Part shown: one piece after another, positions 11,560-23,075 of the stretch
Layout of the letters: every line of letters begins with the position of its first letter
Position numbering within the stretch: the first letter of the stretch is position 1
NCBI GenBank assembly: GCA_944548615.1
Contig: OX155952.1
Coordinates: 36,890,032 to 36,954,031 of the forward strand
DNA from: Micropterix aruncella
Lineage: Eukaryota > Arthropoda > Insecta > Lepidoptera > Micropterigidae
Direction of reading: 5' to 3'
Length of the DNA: 64,000 nt
Notes under the pieces: model-generated
Seen by the model: the letters and a program-made list of their open reading frames with translations, nothing else
What the model was told of the DNA's origin: nothing
Database searches by the model: none
Made by a program: the position numbers and the translations under genes

Positions 11560-11769
11560 AGTAACTTCCAATCCACAAAAGCAATTAGTGAGCCTGAAAC
11601 CACATTAGCATTTCGAAATAAAGTCGCGACCGTCATTAGGACCGAACGCTTAATGAAATTTGTTGCGAAATAGGGCATCAAAATTGATGTAATATCAGAT
11701 GAAACATCAGATATAAATTCAAATCGCCTATTTTTGGGTACTCATTTTATTAGTAGTAGGAGAAAATAA
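11560..11769 (+). pseudogene. hAT-type transposase fragment (DUF4371-like), with stop
   Basis: A plus-strand frame reads SNFQSTKAISEPETTLAFRN..RTERLMKFVAK, then a TAG stop, then GIKIDVISDETSDINSNRLF. The ISDETSD block resembles the first catalytic-Asp region of DUF4371/ZMYM1-like hAT transposases; the intact hAT at 44491 has IIIDETPDIS at the equivalent place. Nothing of the rest of the protein is found nearby, so this is a short relic. The assignment rests on one motif and its spacing. Confidence 0.6.
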
Positions 11770-12075
11770 ATTATGTTACAAGAAATTAAATTCTATTACT
11801 TTTCGAATACTAGAAATTTGAAAGATAAATGATCTTTAAACATCTTATCTTTAAATCTTTGACATTTTAGAGAAATGTCATAGAGATGAATACGACTAGT
11901 GTCGAAATATTCTCAGTCATATAATTTCTTCTAAAATAAGTTACTAACATCCATTTCTGTTACAGAAACCATCCTCCTATACTTATTACATCCAAGGGCA
12001 TACAATAATTCGGCTGCAATAACTAAGAACATCATAAGTTATCAATTGCGGAAAGTATTAAATTAAAGAGGACAT
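11770..12075. other. No feature recognised
   Basis: AT-rich DNA between the hAT relic and the LINE 3' end; nothing supported. Confidence 0.5.
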
Positions 12076-13630
12076 TAGTAGTAGTAGTAGTAGATGGAGT
12101 GGGGGGCTTGTTTCCTGCCCTTGATGTCACCTAGATCTGTAAGGTCTTTTGTAACTACCCACTGTGTGGTTAGGTCAATTGTCAGCTAGTAGCCCGGTAC
12201 TTCTTACCAGACTAAGTAGGTCACTGACCTTCAAGTTGGGCAGATCGCTGGGTTCGAGAAAGGCTCGTCCCAGTAAACTGTGTCTTTTGGCGGCGAGCCC
12301 TGGACAGCGGCCAACAATGTGTATGCTGTCTTCAGGTTCCTCGCCACATATTCGGCAATCCTTGCTCTCAGTCAAGCCAAGGTTGAATAGATGAGCTCTA
12401 AGGGTCGTGTGTCCGGTGAGGAGACCGATAGTGGTTCTAAGGTTCTTCTTGCTCATGTCAAGTAGGGCCTTGGTTTTCTTCTGTAGTGGTTGCTCCATCA
12501 TGGCTTTTGCCTGGCGACATCCCTGACTCTGTTTCCAGGAAGCCCGATGTTCCTGCTCCAAGCAGTCCCTGATGATTTTCTTACCTGTAGCGAAGGGGAC
12601 CCCTACAGCTGGCTCCACTGGGCAATCCAGTGTGCCCAGTTTTCCCAGTCTATCGGCCTCTTCGTTTCCGGGTATGCCTTGGTGACCCGGTATCCATATT
12701 AGGGTGATTTTGTTGGATTTTCCCAATTTGTTGAGCTCCTGCATGCAGTCCCAGACCACAGAAGATTCTGTGGTGGCTTTAGCCAGAGCTTCCAGTGCTG
12801 CTCTGCTGTCAGAGCAGATGAGGATTTGTCTGTTTTTTACCTCAAGTCGACTTTGTAGTTTTATGCATTCCAATATGGCAAATACCTCGGCTTGGAAAAC
12901 CGTAGCGTATTGTCCAAGGGGGATGCTGATTCTGTGGTTGGTTTTGGGTCCGTACACGCCTGCCCCCAAAACGTCCATTTGTTCCTGAGCCGTCGGTGAA
13001 CCAGGCGTCTGCGTTGTGGCTTTGAAGCCACTGCGGATTTTTCAATTCTTCCCTGGTGGGGATTAGGATTTTATAGGATTTCTCTACCGAAATTTTTTTC
13101 CGTAGTCGATCCTGGGTCAGAGTGAATGGGCTTTTGTGGAGGAGGTTTAGCTCAGGATGATTGTGCCCCCCACGCTTCCACTCGCCCAAACACTTCAGTC
13201 TGTATGCTGTAAGTCTGGCGGAGTGGATGATGAGCTTGTCCAGAGGCGGGCAGCAGAGTGCCACCTCTAATCCCGCTGTTGGGGTGGTCTTCATGACGCC
13301 AGTTGCAGCCCTCAGGTAGTTACCTTGAAGGCTTTTAAGCATTTTAACTGTCTCAAGCTTTTTCACCCTGGACCACCAGACTATTGCAGCATAGGTTAGT
13401 CTAGGCAGCAGTACTGCCCTGTAGAGCCATAAGGCGACCCTGGGTTTGAACCCCCAGGTTTTTCCCATGACTCTTTTGCACGTCCACAACGAGGCATAGA
13501 AGGTTGTTCTCTTGCGCTCGAGGTGGTGCTTCCAATTGAGCTTTGGGTCTAGATAGACCCAACGCGGACAAGAGGACATTAACTATCGTTAAAATGTTTC
13601 TGGTCCACCAGGACCTTTTCTCCAGATAAG
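12076..13630 (-). pseudogene. 5'-truncated LINE with RNase H domain (I/R1/LOA-type group)
   Basis: Two overlapping minus-strand frames form the end of a non-LTR retrotransposon polyprotein. Frame 12842-13579 holds the reverse transcriptase thumb region (VYLDPKLNWKHHL, LPRLTYAAIVWW) and runs into WFTDGSGTNG, the first RNase H Asp. Frame 12175-12978 continues the RNase H with E31 (QAEVFAI), D57 (CSDSRAAL) and GHQGIPGNEEAD (H99, D109), then a C-terminal CCHC knuckle (C208, C211, H220, C225). A single frameshift near 12965-12985 separates them. The 3' end carries a short (TAC)n-type tail (GTA repeats on plus at 12077-12092). The finger and palm of the reverse transcriptase and all upstream domains are missing. 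An RNase H in a LINE points to the I/R1/LOA group; the exact clade is not decided. Confidence 0.9.
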
Positions 13631-13701
13631 TAACTTTTCATGAATCTAATTTTATATATTATTGAAAATAATTTAAAAAACTGTACACCTTTAAAATATC
13701 A

Positions 13702-13866
<165 letters not shown>

Positions 13867-13886
13867 CATCTCCATCGGTTCTGTTA

Positions 13887-14839
<953 letters not shown>

Positions 14840-14963
14840 CGGCTATTATGATATATTGACATAGAAACTTGTATATGTAGTTTTGCATTATAAATAAAAA
14901 ATATTTATTTATTGATAGACATCAGATTGAATTTTGGAATATCAACAATCATTATAATTTTAG

Positions 14964-15327
14964 GATTTAAGACCGGTTCTTAATTTTGATGAAACGGAAT
15001 ACAAAAAAAATAACAAAAGTGCTCAGGTTCTTAATTTTTAACACCAGGTAAGTTTAAGCCTGTGAGAAACGGAACACATTTTGGCCCGTATTCCGTTTCT
15101 CGCAGGTGCCTAAATTGGGGTCTGAAAAGGCGCTAAAACGACGTTTAATTTTGAAGTAACGTTTTGGTATTCCCTTTTATGGGTCCTAACTGGCGCGTGC
15201 TTATGTAGAGATCATCAGGTGCTTACATTGACGTTAAGCACCGTCGAGACCCTTTTTGGTATTCCGTTTCTACAACTGTCATGGCGGATGGGTCTTGTTC
15301 GGGGTATTATCTAAGAACGGTCTAAAA
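14964..15327. mobile_element. MITE-like element with imperfect inverted ends
   Basis: The left end TTTAAGACCGGTTCTTA (from 14966) matches, inverted and with one gap and one change, CTAAGAACGGTCTAAAA at 15311-15327. A second inverted pair, GAAACGGAATAC (about 14991) and GTATTCCGTTTC (about 15272), lies inside. There is no coding frame. The left about 112 bp recurs as a direct partial copy at 15735. No target duplication is clear. Confidence 0.5.
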
Positions 15328-15734
15328 TCGATCAGTCTTCGTCTGACAGCCGTGTAACTTGTTTTTGCTTGTGATTCCGAAGACTTTTCGTGTTGCAATT
15401 TTCAAATATGTTTGCTCAGCATTGGCTTTTAAATCGAAGAAGGGATGATGAGCGCAGATTATCGTAAGAAATCATTTATTCATATCTATACCTTGCCCTG
15501 AAAATCCTTGTTTATTTTTTTGTAGGTTGGTTGGTTTTTGTAGGTAGTATCGCCCTGTATATTCTTGTTTAGGCACATTCTTGTTTGTTATTTTAATTCA
15601 AAACAAACGAAAACGCGAATCGACACACAAACACGAAACGGCGCGGCGGTGAGCGATCGGGCGACTGACCGGACGGCGAGCTCTCAAAATTAAAACCCCG
15701 CTTTTGAACGGCCATAGACAAAACGGAAATTTTA

Positions 15735-15846
15735 AGATTTAAGACCGGTTCTTAATTTTGATGAAACGGAATACCAACAAAATAACGAAGGTGCTTAAGT
15801 TCTTAATTTTTAGCACCAGATTAGTTTAAGCGCGTGAGAAACGGAA
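15735..15846 (+). repeat. Partial copy of the 14964 repeat
   Basis: Begins AGATTTAAGACCGGTTCTTA and follows 14961-15072 for about 112 bp through GTGAGAAACGGAA with about 12 differences, then stops. The two starts are 773 bp apart in direct orientation. Confidence 0.8.
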
Positions 15847-15849
15847 GAC

Positions 15850-16826
15850 GGGCCAGTGTGTCTCTACTCGCCGTGGGCTCAGGCGGGTGTTAAGCGTCCC
15901 GTCGCCCGCCGCGCATCTGCGCGCGCCCACGTGCAAGCTGTCGCACGCGCTCGTTATCGTCTGCCGTACTTTCAATTAATCTCATCACGTTTTTCATATC
16001 GTCGAGTTCTCTTTCTTCGTGTCTCCACGCCTATAATCTCCATTCCGTCGTCCCATGGTTTGTCCTAGTCTCCGAGAATCTTCCATTTTATTCGTCGCTG
16101 TTCTGATTTCACGTTATATCCTCGTAACCTACCGAGCTCGAGGAATTAGCGCTGATCTGATTTGTCTCTAACTATTAATTTTATCCTTCAATGCATATCT
16201 CTTTCAGTCGACCTCCCTGGGTAATACATAACTAATATTAAAGTTGTCATAAATTGAAACTCACACTAGTAATCACTTCTCGTTTATTGCACTATACGTA
16301 TTAGATCTCGATTATAAATTCGACATTACGTGCCAATAATGCGCTCAGTGCCATTATTTTGCTCAAAAGTCTAGATTTTTGTTATATCATCACTAGCTCA
16401 ATTTAAATGGTCCGAGTGTAGCTTTATCCTCAAATTGATTATATTAGGTTTTTTGTGTGCGGCTATAATATTATATGACAATCTCCTACAACCACCCTTA
16501 CTATGAAGTGCTTATGTGTATGTGTGCATGTAATATATGTGTAATTGTATGTCTTGTTATTGGATTCAATCGACAAAATCGAAATGCAATTCCGTTCATT
16601 TAACACCTATATGGAAACTTGATTTTTATAACACTAAGGGAAAGACAAGATTAATTTGACCGTTGTATACTATTTGCGATATTCTGTTTATTTCTTGTTA
16701 CTTGAATGTATGAAATGGTAAAATAAATAAGTAAGGCCATCTAATTGATCAAAAATATTTAATGAGTTAGATAATTTGTTTATTTCTTGTTGTGGTTATC
16801 ACATATCTTAGGGGAGGTTTGTTTTT
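15850..16826. other. No gene recognised
   Basis: The first about 230 bp are GC-richer, with a 70-codon frame lacking any known motif; the rest is AT-rich. No RNA gene or repeat could be supported. Confidence 0.45.
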
Positions 16827-17179
16827 CTAAGAATTAGGAGGTCCGCATTCAGTTTTCCCTATTCTATCAAAGAAATATAATGGAAGGGGTGCGTTTTCAG
16901 CTACTGCATGTAGCAGTTTACTTCCATCTTCTTGATGGTCTATTTTCATCAATGCCTCGTCTTCGTCATTTGAATTTGAAGTAGTAGAGTCTTCTTTTTG
17001 CCAATTGTCCGCTATTACGAAATCAAGATCAGCATCCGAGTCGTCCACATACCTAATCTACATATATCCTCATCTGAATCGTCATTCTCCACATTTTGAC
17101 TCCCCAACAGTCTGCGAATGTTGTCATCAAAGTCGGGATCGTGAGTTGAAAAAGACTTACTATTACCAGCATGGCCCAT
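16827..17179 (-). pseudogene. Acidic hypothetical protein, frameshifted
   Basis: From an ATG at 17179 the minus strand reads MGHAGNSKSFSTHDPDFDD, continuing IRRLLGSQ and DDSDEDICRLG, until about 17046. The coherent protein then continues in another frame (16827-17048: DDSDADLDFVIADNW and on to EDEALMKIDHQ), ending at a TAA/TAG-rich region. The product is about 115 residues and strongly acidic (Asp/Glu/Ser). Acidic N-termini of this kind occur in piggyBac-type transposases, but no catalytic domain follows, so that is only a guess. The tRNA-type SINE lies directly upstream on the same strand. It could equally be an exon with a misread junction. Confidence 0.35.
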
Positions 17180-17221
17180 TATGCGGAACTAATCTATATT
17201 GAGCGTTATGAACTGGTTGTG

Positions 17222-17424
17222 AGGAGGGAGGAAGGTATTGGGCGCGGCAACTGTCAAGGTCACACAGTTTAGCCAATATATAAATGCCAAATTGCAAGTC
17301 GGTCAAGTTGACCGATGTTTCCATATAGGTGTTAATCCCAACGTAAAATGGTGGCTTAGTCAGGAATTGAACTTGGAACCTTACAGTGTAGGGCCAGACG
17401 ACCTAGCCACTATGTCATCGGGCC
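17222..17424 (-). mobile_element. tRNA-derived SINE, tRNA-Val-like head
   Basis: On the minus strand, 17424 down to 17352 resembles a tRNA. The A box region reads CATAGTGGCTAGGTCG, a CCTACAC anticodon-loop-like segment contains TAC (valine), and the B box region is AAGTTCAATTCC. Acceptor-stem pairing is poor, so this is not a functional tRNA. The tRNA-unrelated body would extend down to about 17222, where its limit is uncertain. Such an A box/B box pair is the internal RNA polymerase III promoter of SINEs. Confidence 0.6.
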
Positions 17425-17439
17425 GTGTAAGTGATACGC

Positions 17440-19399
17440 AAAATATCGTCCGGAAGCTCGCACTGCAATTTGCGATAACCTTGCGATTTTGCGTGCGCCC
17501 CAGTCGTAAAACTACACTACAGTAATAATCGCACCGTAATTTAATGGAGTGAAATGGTTTCTAGTTACCAACTTCGACCGTCACGCACCCCGCAAGATAT
17601 TGAATACTCGAGCTCTAAGGTCAGGTGTGGGCTTTAAATGTCACGCGGGAGACGTGCCGCTCTGCCTGATATTCATTTTCCCCAGGGAGTCAGACGAAGT
17701 TTGGTGGAGAGTTTGAGCTTTAAACGCAAAGTTTAATATCACCTTTGAAGGGCGTCTATGAGTGATTTCATAATCAGTTTATATTTAACGTAATCGGACT
17801 TCAGGCTCTTAGCGAAAAATAAATTGTCTCTTGCTAAATGCTATACATCGGTCGCCTTTCGGATATTCTCATACGTATATGAATATCAAAAGTATGTGGT
17901 GATGCGAAAGTAGAGAGTAGTGGGTAATGTTAAATCACCGAAGGCCTTCTGCAACATTCTGAATGTTTCCGTAGCCGAAATTTCATTCCGCAAACAAAAT
18001 GCAGCATTTTTCCAGCGGTGTGTATTCGCTCAAATCTGATTTATTTGTCACCGAGGCGTTTCTGGGTGATATTGTAACACGACGTCGAGTTATTTTCGCC
18101 TGTAATATATTCAATTTATCGGGGAGATAGGCGAACATTCGCCGGCGGAGTTCTCTTCGTGATTAAAACTTGTATTGTGTCGCTTCATATTCCACGATAT
18201 GAATGTGAATTCTGCGAATAAAAGTTTTATACAAATCATTTCCATTATTTTTATTTTAAAATTATTTTCTGCCCATGACTATCGACTCCTTTACATGTCA
18301 TTTCTCAACTTTGTTGAAAGTTTGTACTTTGCAAATAAAATAAAAAATGTTCTTCTTCTCGGTGATTACGACCTTTATATTGCATCTAAAGAAATAAATA
18401 AATATTTCTATGCTAGCTATATAAACTGAATTTCATCCCCCAATAGCAATGGCCGATTCCTAGACCTGGCGCTGCCGAACTTGCAACCTGGCAGCGTGAG
18501 TGTGACGGCAGCCTTCTTTATAGTGAACGTCGCCGGCTATCATCCACCTTTAGATGTGTGCGTGAATATTCACGGTGTGCGTGCTCAGTTGCGCCCCAAC
18601 GACGTCACCTCGATTACTCCCCGTCTACCTACCACTTTTCTTTGGAAAAAAATGGGATTTCAACGACATGGTAACATTTATTCGCTTTTCATTTCGATTG
18701 GATCTTATAATACGTTAGCGACGTCAGCGGTTGTGTTGCTTATTTCTACAATGCAATAGATATATTATGTACCTATATACTTAAATATAAATATATAAAC
18801 TATATAATGCGATATATGTATGTACTTAAATTTCAAAATTTACACACTATTATTTGGAGACATATCTATCTTCTTAAATTTAACATAATAATATACAAAG
18901 ATAATACAGCAAGTTACGAAAACCACTCTACCTTCTTTTATATTAAACCTACCTTAGTACTGGCGAGGCCTAGTTAGGATAGATTTGCGTTTTAAAATAT
19001 GTGTAACTTTATAGATTTAACAAAGAAATTTGTTTTTGTTGAATCTCTAACATGTTTGATAGCTGCATTACACAGTACAAGCGGAAAGCCGTGGCTGTGA
19101 AGCATTCATATCCTCTTTAATTCCTTGCTGATATCATCCGCGACATTAGAGTTTAAGCCTAATGTCGCATTTAAGGTTGTAAAATTAGATTATCGTAAGA
19201 TTTTACAATTTTACATAAGATTTATCTTACGAAAATAAATGCTGAAAACGAGACCATTCACTATCTCATAAAGATAAGTTGTTTGAATTACGGTCGGGCA
19301 ACAAATATAATATTAGAACGGCCCATAATAATTATATTCGCAGTATTAAGGATTAAATTATAGAAAACAGTTCGCGATTCTAGGTCTATGTACATTCGC
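17440..19399. other. No gene recognised
   Basis: Mostly AT-rich with short frames (84-92 codons at 18175-18429 and 18481-18759) that resemble nothing I know. A GC-richer patch at about 18460-18620 is not explained. No repeat structure was seen by eye. Confidence 0.45.
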
Positions 19400-20500
19400 A
19401 GTAAACACGCAACCTCCAGGTGCCCCTAAAATTTACTTTCGACAGGGCTGCTCACTCTAGTGCCGATGCCGCTAACGCTTTTGCGGATCACTTCTCATCT
19501 GTTTTTATAAAGAACGGCGTTGTAATCCAAAAAGGTTTCTGACAGAGGGGACAATGACGTCTTAGTCAAAATACTCATTGCTGCGGTTTTTTCGAGTATT
19601 CTGCTGTTTTTTGTTGATTACAGATAGACAGCAATGTTAAACTTGGATTTTTTGATTCTAATACATATGCCATAAAAGATCAGGGGTCAAACCTGTACTC
19701 TTTTGCTGTTGAATCTCTCGGTCAACCATTTGCCGACGATATGAAATTGCACATGTCCACTCGAACCGCTGTGGCCTGCGAACTTTTCCCGCGCTATATT
19801 GATGCCGTTTGATCTTGAAGCCGGAATAAAAATCTCTCGTTTAATATATCTAAATGTTCAGTAATGACATACACTAGATCGACCGCAACTATGACGAATG
19901 GTTATTCCACCACCAGTGATGTGCTTGCTAGGGTTGCGAAGGTAAAGTGTGTAAAAGCAATCTTTGATTCTCCGCCTACGTTTAAGGATCACATCACTGG
20001 TTTGTCAAGGTACCCTTTTAAGTTACTAGGTTTCGTTTTTGGTTATCTCAAGCATTTTTTAAATATCCGGGCTCTGCATACATTGCATAACTCAAATTGT
20101 GAGAAATAGATTGGTAACAAATGCAGTTATATGGAATCACATTACGATCTTTATATTACTGTAATGGAAAAAACACAAAAATATTTCTTTCGTTTCGTAA
20201 ATTTCAAGCAATATGAACGCTATAGTTTTTTATTAGGCATGGTATGCAATAATTCCCTTAAATTGCGCAAAGACATACTAACCATAACCCACGTTTTATA
20301 GCTGATCCGAAGAAGAGTTGGTAATCCCCATTTATTTTATTTGTCATACTCTTTATATAGGTTATATAGTCTACTCGCAAATAATGTTCATACAATAGTA
20401 CCTATAGGTTAGCTCTAAAATATTGCATGTAGGCAATAAGCTCGCCTTTTCTTAAGAATAAAGCGTTTTATTATTATTATTATTAATAATAATAATAATA
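19400..20500 (+). pseudogene. Decayed Jockey-type LINE fragment
   Basis: Several plus-strand pieces appear in the order of a Jockey reverse transcriptase. ADAANAFADHFSSVFIKNG (about 19455-19515) lies before the polymerase, QPFADDMKLH carries the catalytic FADD (about 19728-19755), and FNISKCSVMTYTRS is followed by KVKCVKAIFDSPPTFKDHI and LLGFVFGYLK (about 19840-20060). A thumb piece SHYDLYITVMEKTQKYFFRF continues to about 20290. Pieces are in different frames with stops and deletions. The 3' end at about 20455-20500 is AATAAAGCGTTTTA followed by a (TTA)n/(ATA)n tail. The copy is inactive and clearly older than the 13887 copy. Confidence 0.8.
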
Positions 20501-21020
20501 CTTCCTGAGGTGACGGGTTCGCCCGTTGTAGTTGACAGCTCTAGTTGTATATTTTATGCTTATTTAACAATTGTAATATATTTTTTATATTACATCTCAA
20601 CGAATTTGTTATAGCTGTAATGTTACTTTGGTTACGAAATAATTGAAATGATTTATATCAGTCGATAGAAACTGTATAACCATATCGAAAATATTAGTGA
20701 AACTGGCGTTAATAAATCGCAATGAGGATCTACAGCTTGCATTGTGTTTAAGTAACGAATGGTTAGAACAACCATCGCCACCTGGCTCAAGTTAGTACGA
20801 GCTTCGGCCTAGCGAGAAGTTCATGTCCCCTCGTTCGCAATTTGTAATCGGATACGCACAAATAAGGGGGGTCAATTACGACATGCGAACCCTGCACCAC
20901 AGGGAGTTATAACGACATCGTGCGATACCATCTCCTTTGTAGTGAACGTAAAAACTTGTTGGACAACACAAGCCGCAGTCAAATTACGCGTAAGAGTCTA
21001 ACACCTTACTCCGAGGCACT

Positions 21021-21042
21021 GGGTAGTGCCACCCAGTGGGCA
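21021..21042. repeat. 8-bp hairpin
   Basis: CACTGGGT and ACCCAGTG are exact inverted copies around AGTGCC, near the left side of the hairpin-rich unit. Confidence 0.6.
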
Positions 21043-21288
21043 TCCTCACGCCCACCGTGACACAGGAGGGACAACAGGTCAATAACTACTTACGCTTCTT
21101 AGAAAACGTACGTTTCCAGACTCCCCCGGTTATACGCCGGATTGCGCAAGCGATTGGCTCCAGCAGCCAGGTTCACAAACCGCCCAGTTCCGCTCGAGGT
21201 ATTCTTCCGGATCCGAAATTCCGATCCCAACTGTCTACGATGGCAGATTACAGAGGCAGGCCGAGTTCACAGCGGTCCATCCAGGTTA

Positions 21289-21344
21289 AGTCCCTTTTCA
21301 AAGAGGCTACCGGTTCCGACCGGTAGCCTCTTTGAAAAGGGACT
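21289..21344. repeat. Perfect 26-bp palindrome with 4-base loop
   Basis: Arm 21289-21314 (AGTCCCTTTTCAAAGAGG..., ending CTACCGGT) is exactly inverted at 21319-21344 around TCCG. Such a long perfect stem would extrude as a cruciform, or as a 26-bp RNA hairpin if transcribed. It overlaps by four bases a second palindrome. A related word, GAGGAGGCTACCGG, recurs near 21473. Confidence 0.95.
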
Positions 21345-21364
21345 GTGCACTCCAGTGCACAGTC
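21341..21364. repeat. Perfect 11-bp palindrome adjoining the 26-bp one
   Basis: GACTGTGCACT (21341-21351) and AGTGCACAGTC (21354-21364) are exact inverted copies around CC. The first four bases are shared with the right arm of the preceding palindrome. Confidence 0.95.
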
Positions 21365-21760
21365 TCCCAGTATCAGCCGAGGTGTTCACCTAGATTGAAA
21401 CAATTGATCGCCTGTCCACGACACAGCAGTGGCAGGGTCCAAAGAGTCCCTCTCCAAGCTAGTTCCTCTTCGAGGAGGCTACCGGATGGAACAAAAAGGT
21501 CATCAGGCCCGAGCTGCACAAAACTATTAAATACAATAGGGTACGCACAGACCGTATTTCCCTTGTATAGTCGGGTTACTCAATACTCACTTCTTCTCAT
21601 AGCAGTTGAGGGGATGTAAATTGCTACTGGCGAACCCGCCACCCCAGTGGGCTATAAAAAGACTGTTGCCATCTTTTTTTCCATCGGATGAACGTAAAGA
21701 CTTTGAACAAACACAATCCACAGTCAAACTACGTTAAGAGCCCGTAAGAGTCTTCTCAGC

Positions 21761-22726
21761 AGTTTGAACATGTCATTCAAATGTTCAAATTATCATACGA
21801 GTATCAAGTGACAAAGTGTCAACATTTCTTTCGCAAGTAAAGCGAGTTATACCCAATCATTCCCAAGATCGGTAGGATATAAGAATGGAGTATACCCGAT
21901 TCGTTTCCAGTACAAAAATAAAAGTGAAAAAACGTTTCTGTACCGTTCCCGATTTGTATATGGTCATTCTCTGACGGACTACAAATCGGTGCAGTCACAT
22001 GAAGAATAGAAGGCACATTATCTGCGTATCCCTTGACAGATTCAAGCTACGTAAGACGACACCTAATAGTTTAAAAATATGTTTCCACCAGCGATGCGGG
22101 ATTGCAAAATGTCAAACGCGCATTAAAAATCACGCCCAAGGGGGTGATTTATAAATCGACAGAGAAAATGTCGCATTCGAGATGACGTCACGATGACGGC
22201 GTAAAGGAGACAATGCAATATCTACACGGTACCTGGCAGCTCGTTTATAAAAATATTTGCACCTGATCCAAGTTTAATCCCTGACCAAAACCCGAATGCG
22301 TGTAATGATATACTCGAGAGTTCAATTGCGGAAGTGGTCCGAAATTTCATACGATTTCATCGACCTGTGGCGGATACGGAATTATATAATAGGACGGCAA
22401 TAGCGGCTATATAAATTTTAACAGCGGATAGAATAATAAAAGGAAATATTTATTTCACACATTTCCAACAATCTTATCTTACCGAAACGAATTAACCTAA
22501 ATATGTTACGTTTAAATACTGATTTCGAAAACTAAATACAGATTTGTTAGAGGATTTATGTCCTAGATTGTGTTAGTGTATTTAATATTTTATCATGCAG
22601 ATATACAGGATTGAATTTATGAATGTCATCACTAGTAAAATAGGCCATAGAACTAAAAAAATCGGTTGTGTCACCCCAAGACTCTCCTGTCAAGTAGCCA
22701 GGAACCTAATTAATTAATAAATCCTA
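21761..22726. other. No gene recognised
   Basis: AT-rich DNA with one 65-codon minus-strand frame of no known family. Nothing else supported. Confidence 0.45.
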
Positions 22727-23075
22727 CTACCACTTTTCGACTTTCCGACTTTTCGACTTTTCGACTTTACAACTTTACAAAGTTTGTGTCTGCTGTTGAC
22801 CGTTGAGGAGTTCCCTCGTTGGGAGCCAACCCAGGGTACATCAGCCATGTCATGGTGAAACTTAAAAGTTGCTATCATAAATGAATGCGTACACAAAATT
22901 TTGGGTCTCTGCTGTGACCGTTGAGAAGTTCCCTCGTCGGGAGCCAATCCAGGGTACATTAGCTATGTCATGGTGAAACTTGAACGTTGCTACCATAAAT
23001 GAATGCGTATACAAAATTTTGGGTCTGCTGTTGACCGTTGGGGAGTTCCCTCGTCGGGAGCCAACCCAGGGTGGA
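22727..23075 (-). repeat. ~118-bp tandem array (about 3 copies), family A
   Basis: After a short run of CGACTTTTCGACTTT-type repeats (about 22732-22780), units containing GACCGTTGAGGAGTTCCCTC, then GGGAGCCAACCCAGGGTACA, recur with CCAGGG at 22831, 22949 and 23066 (periods 118 and 117 bp). The same family, in the opposite orientation, forms the array at 33755-34255. The stop-free minus-strand frames across it are by-products of the repeat. Confidence 0.9.

Larger units (their letters stand above)
20880..21760. repeat. Hairpin-rich unit bounded by ~115-bp diverged direct repeats
   Basis: About 20895-21000 (CGAACCC..CCACAGGGAGTTATAA..GAACGTAAAAACTTG..CACAAGCCGCAGTCAAA) recurs at about 21640-21750 in the same order (CGAACCC..CCAGTGGGCTATAAAAAG..GAACGTAAAGACTTTG..CACAATCCACAGTCAAA). 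The second copy contains a TATAAAA word. Between them lie three perfect hairpins. The layout, repeats about 745 bp apart, could be a short LTR-type or TRIM-like element, but TG/CA ends, a primer site and a target duplication were not identified. Confidence 0.5.

Noticed and set aside
17040..17060. AGGTATGT near 17050 on the minus strand considered as a splice donor joining the two acidic halves.
   Set aside because: The halves overlap or nearly abut, leaving no room for an intron; a frameshift explains it more simply.
17352..17424. tRNA-like sequence considered as a functional tRNA-Val gene.
   Set aside because: The acceptor stem does not pair well and the anticodon arm is irregular; the boxes fit a SINE head better.
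18481..18759. 92-codon frame in a GC-richer patch, considered as a host exon.
   Set aside because: No recognisable motif, no convincing splice context, no related sequence in the window.
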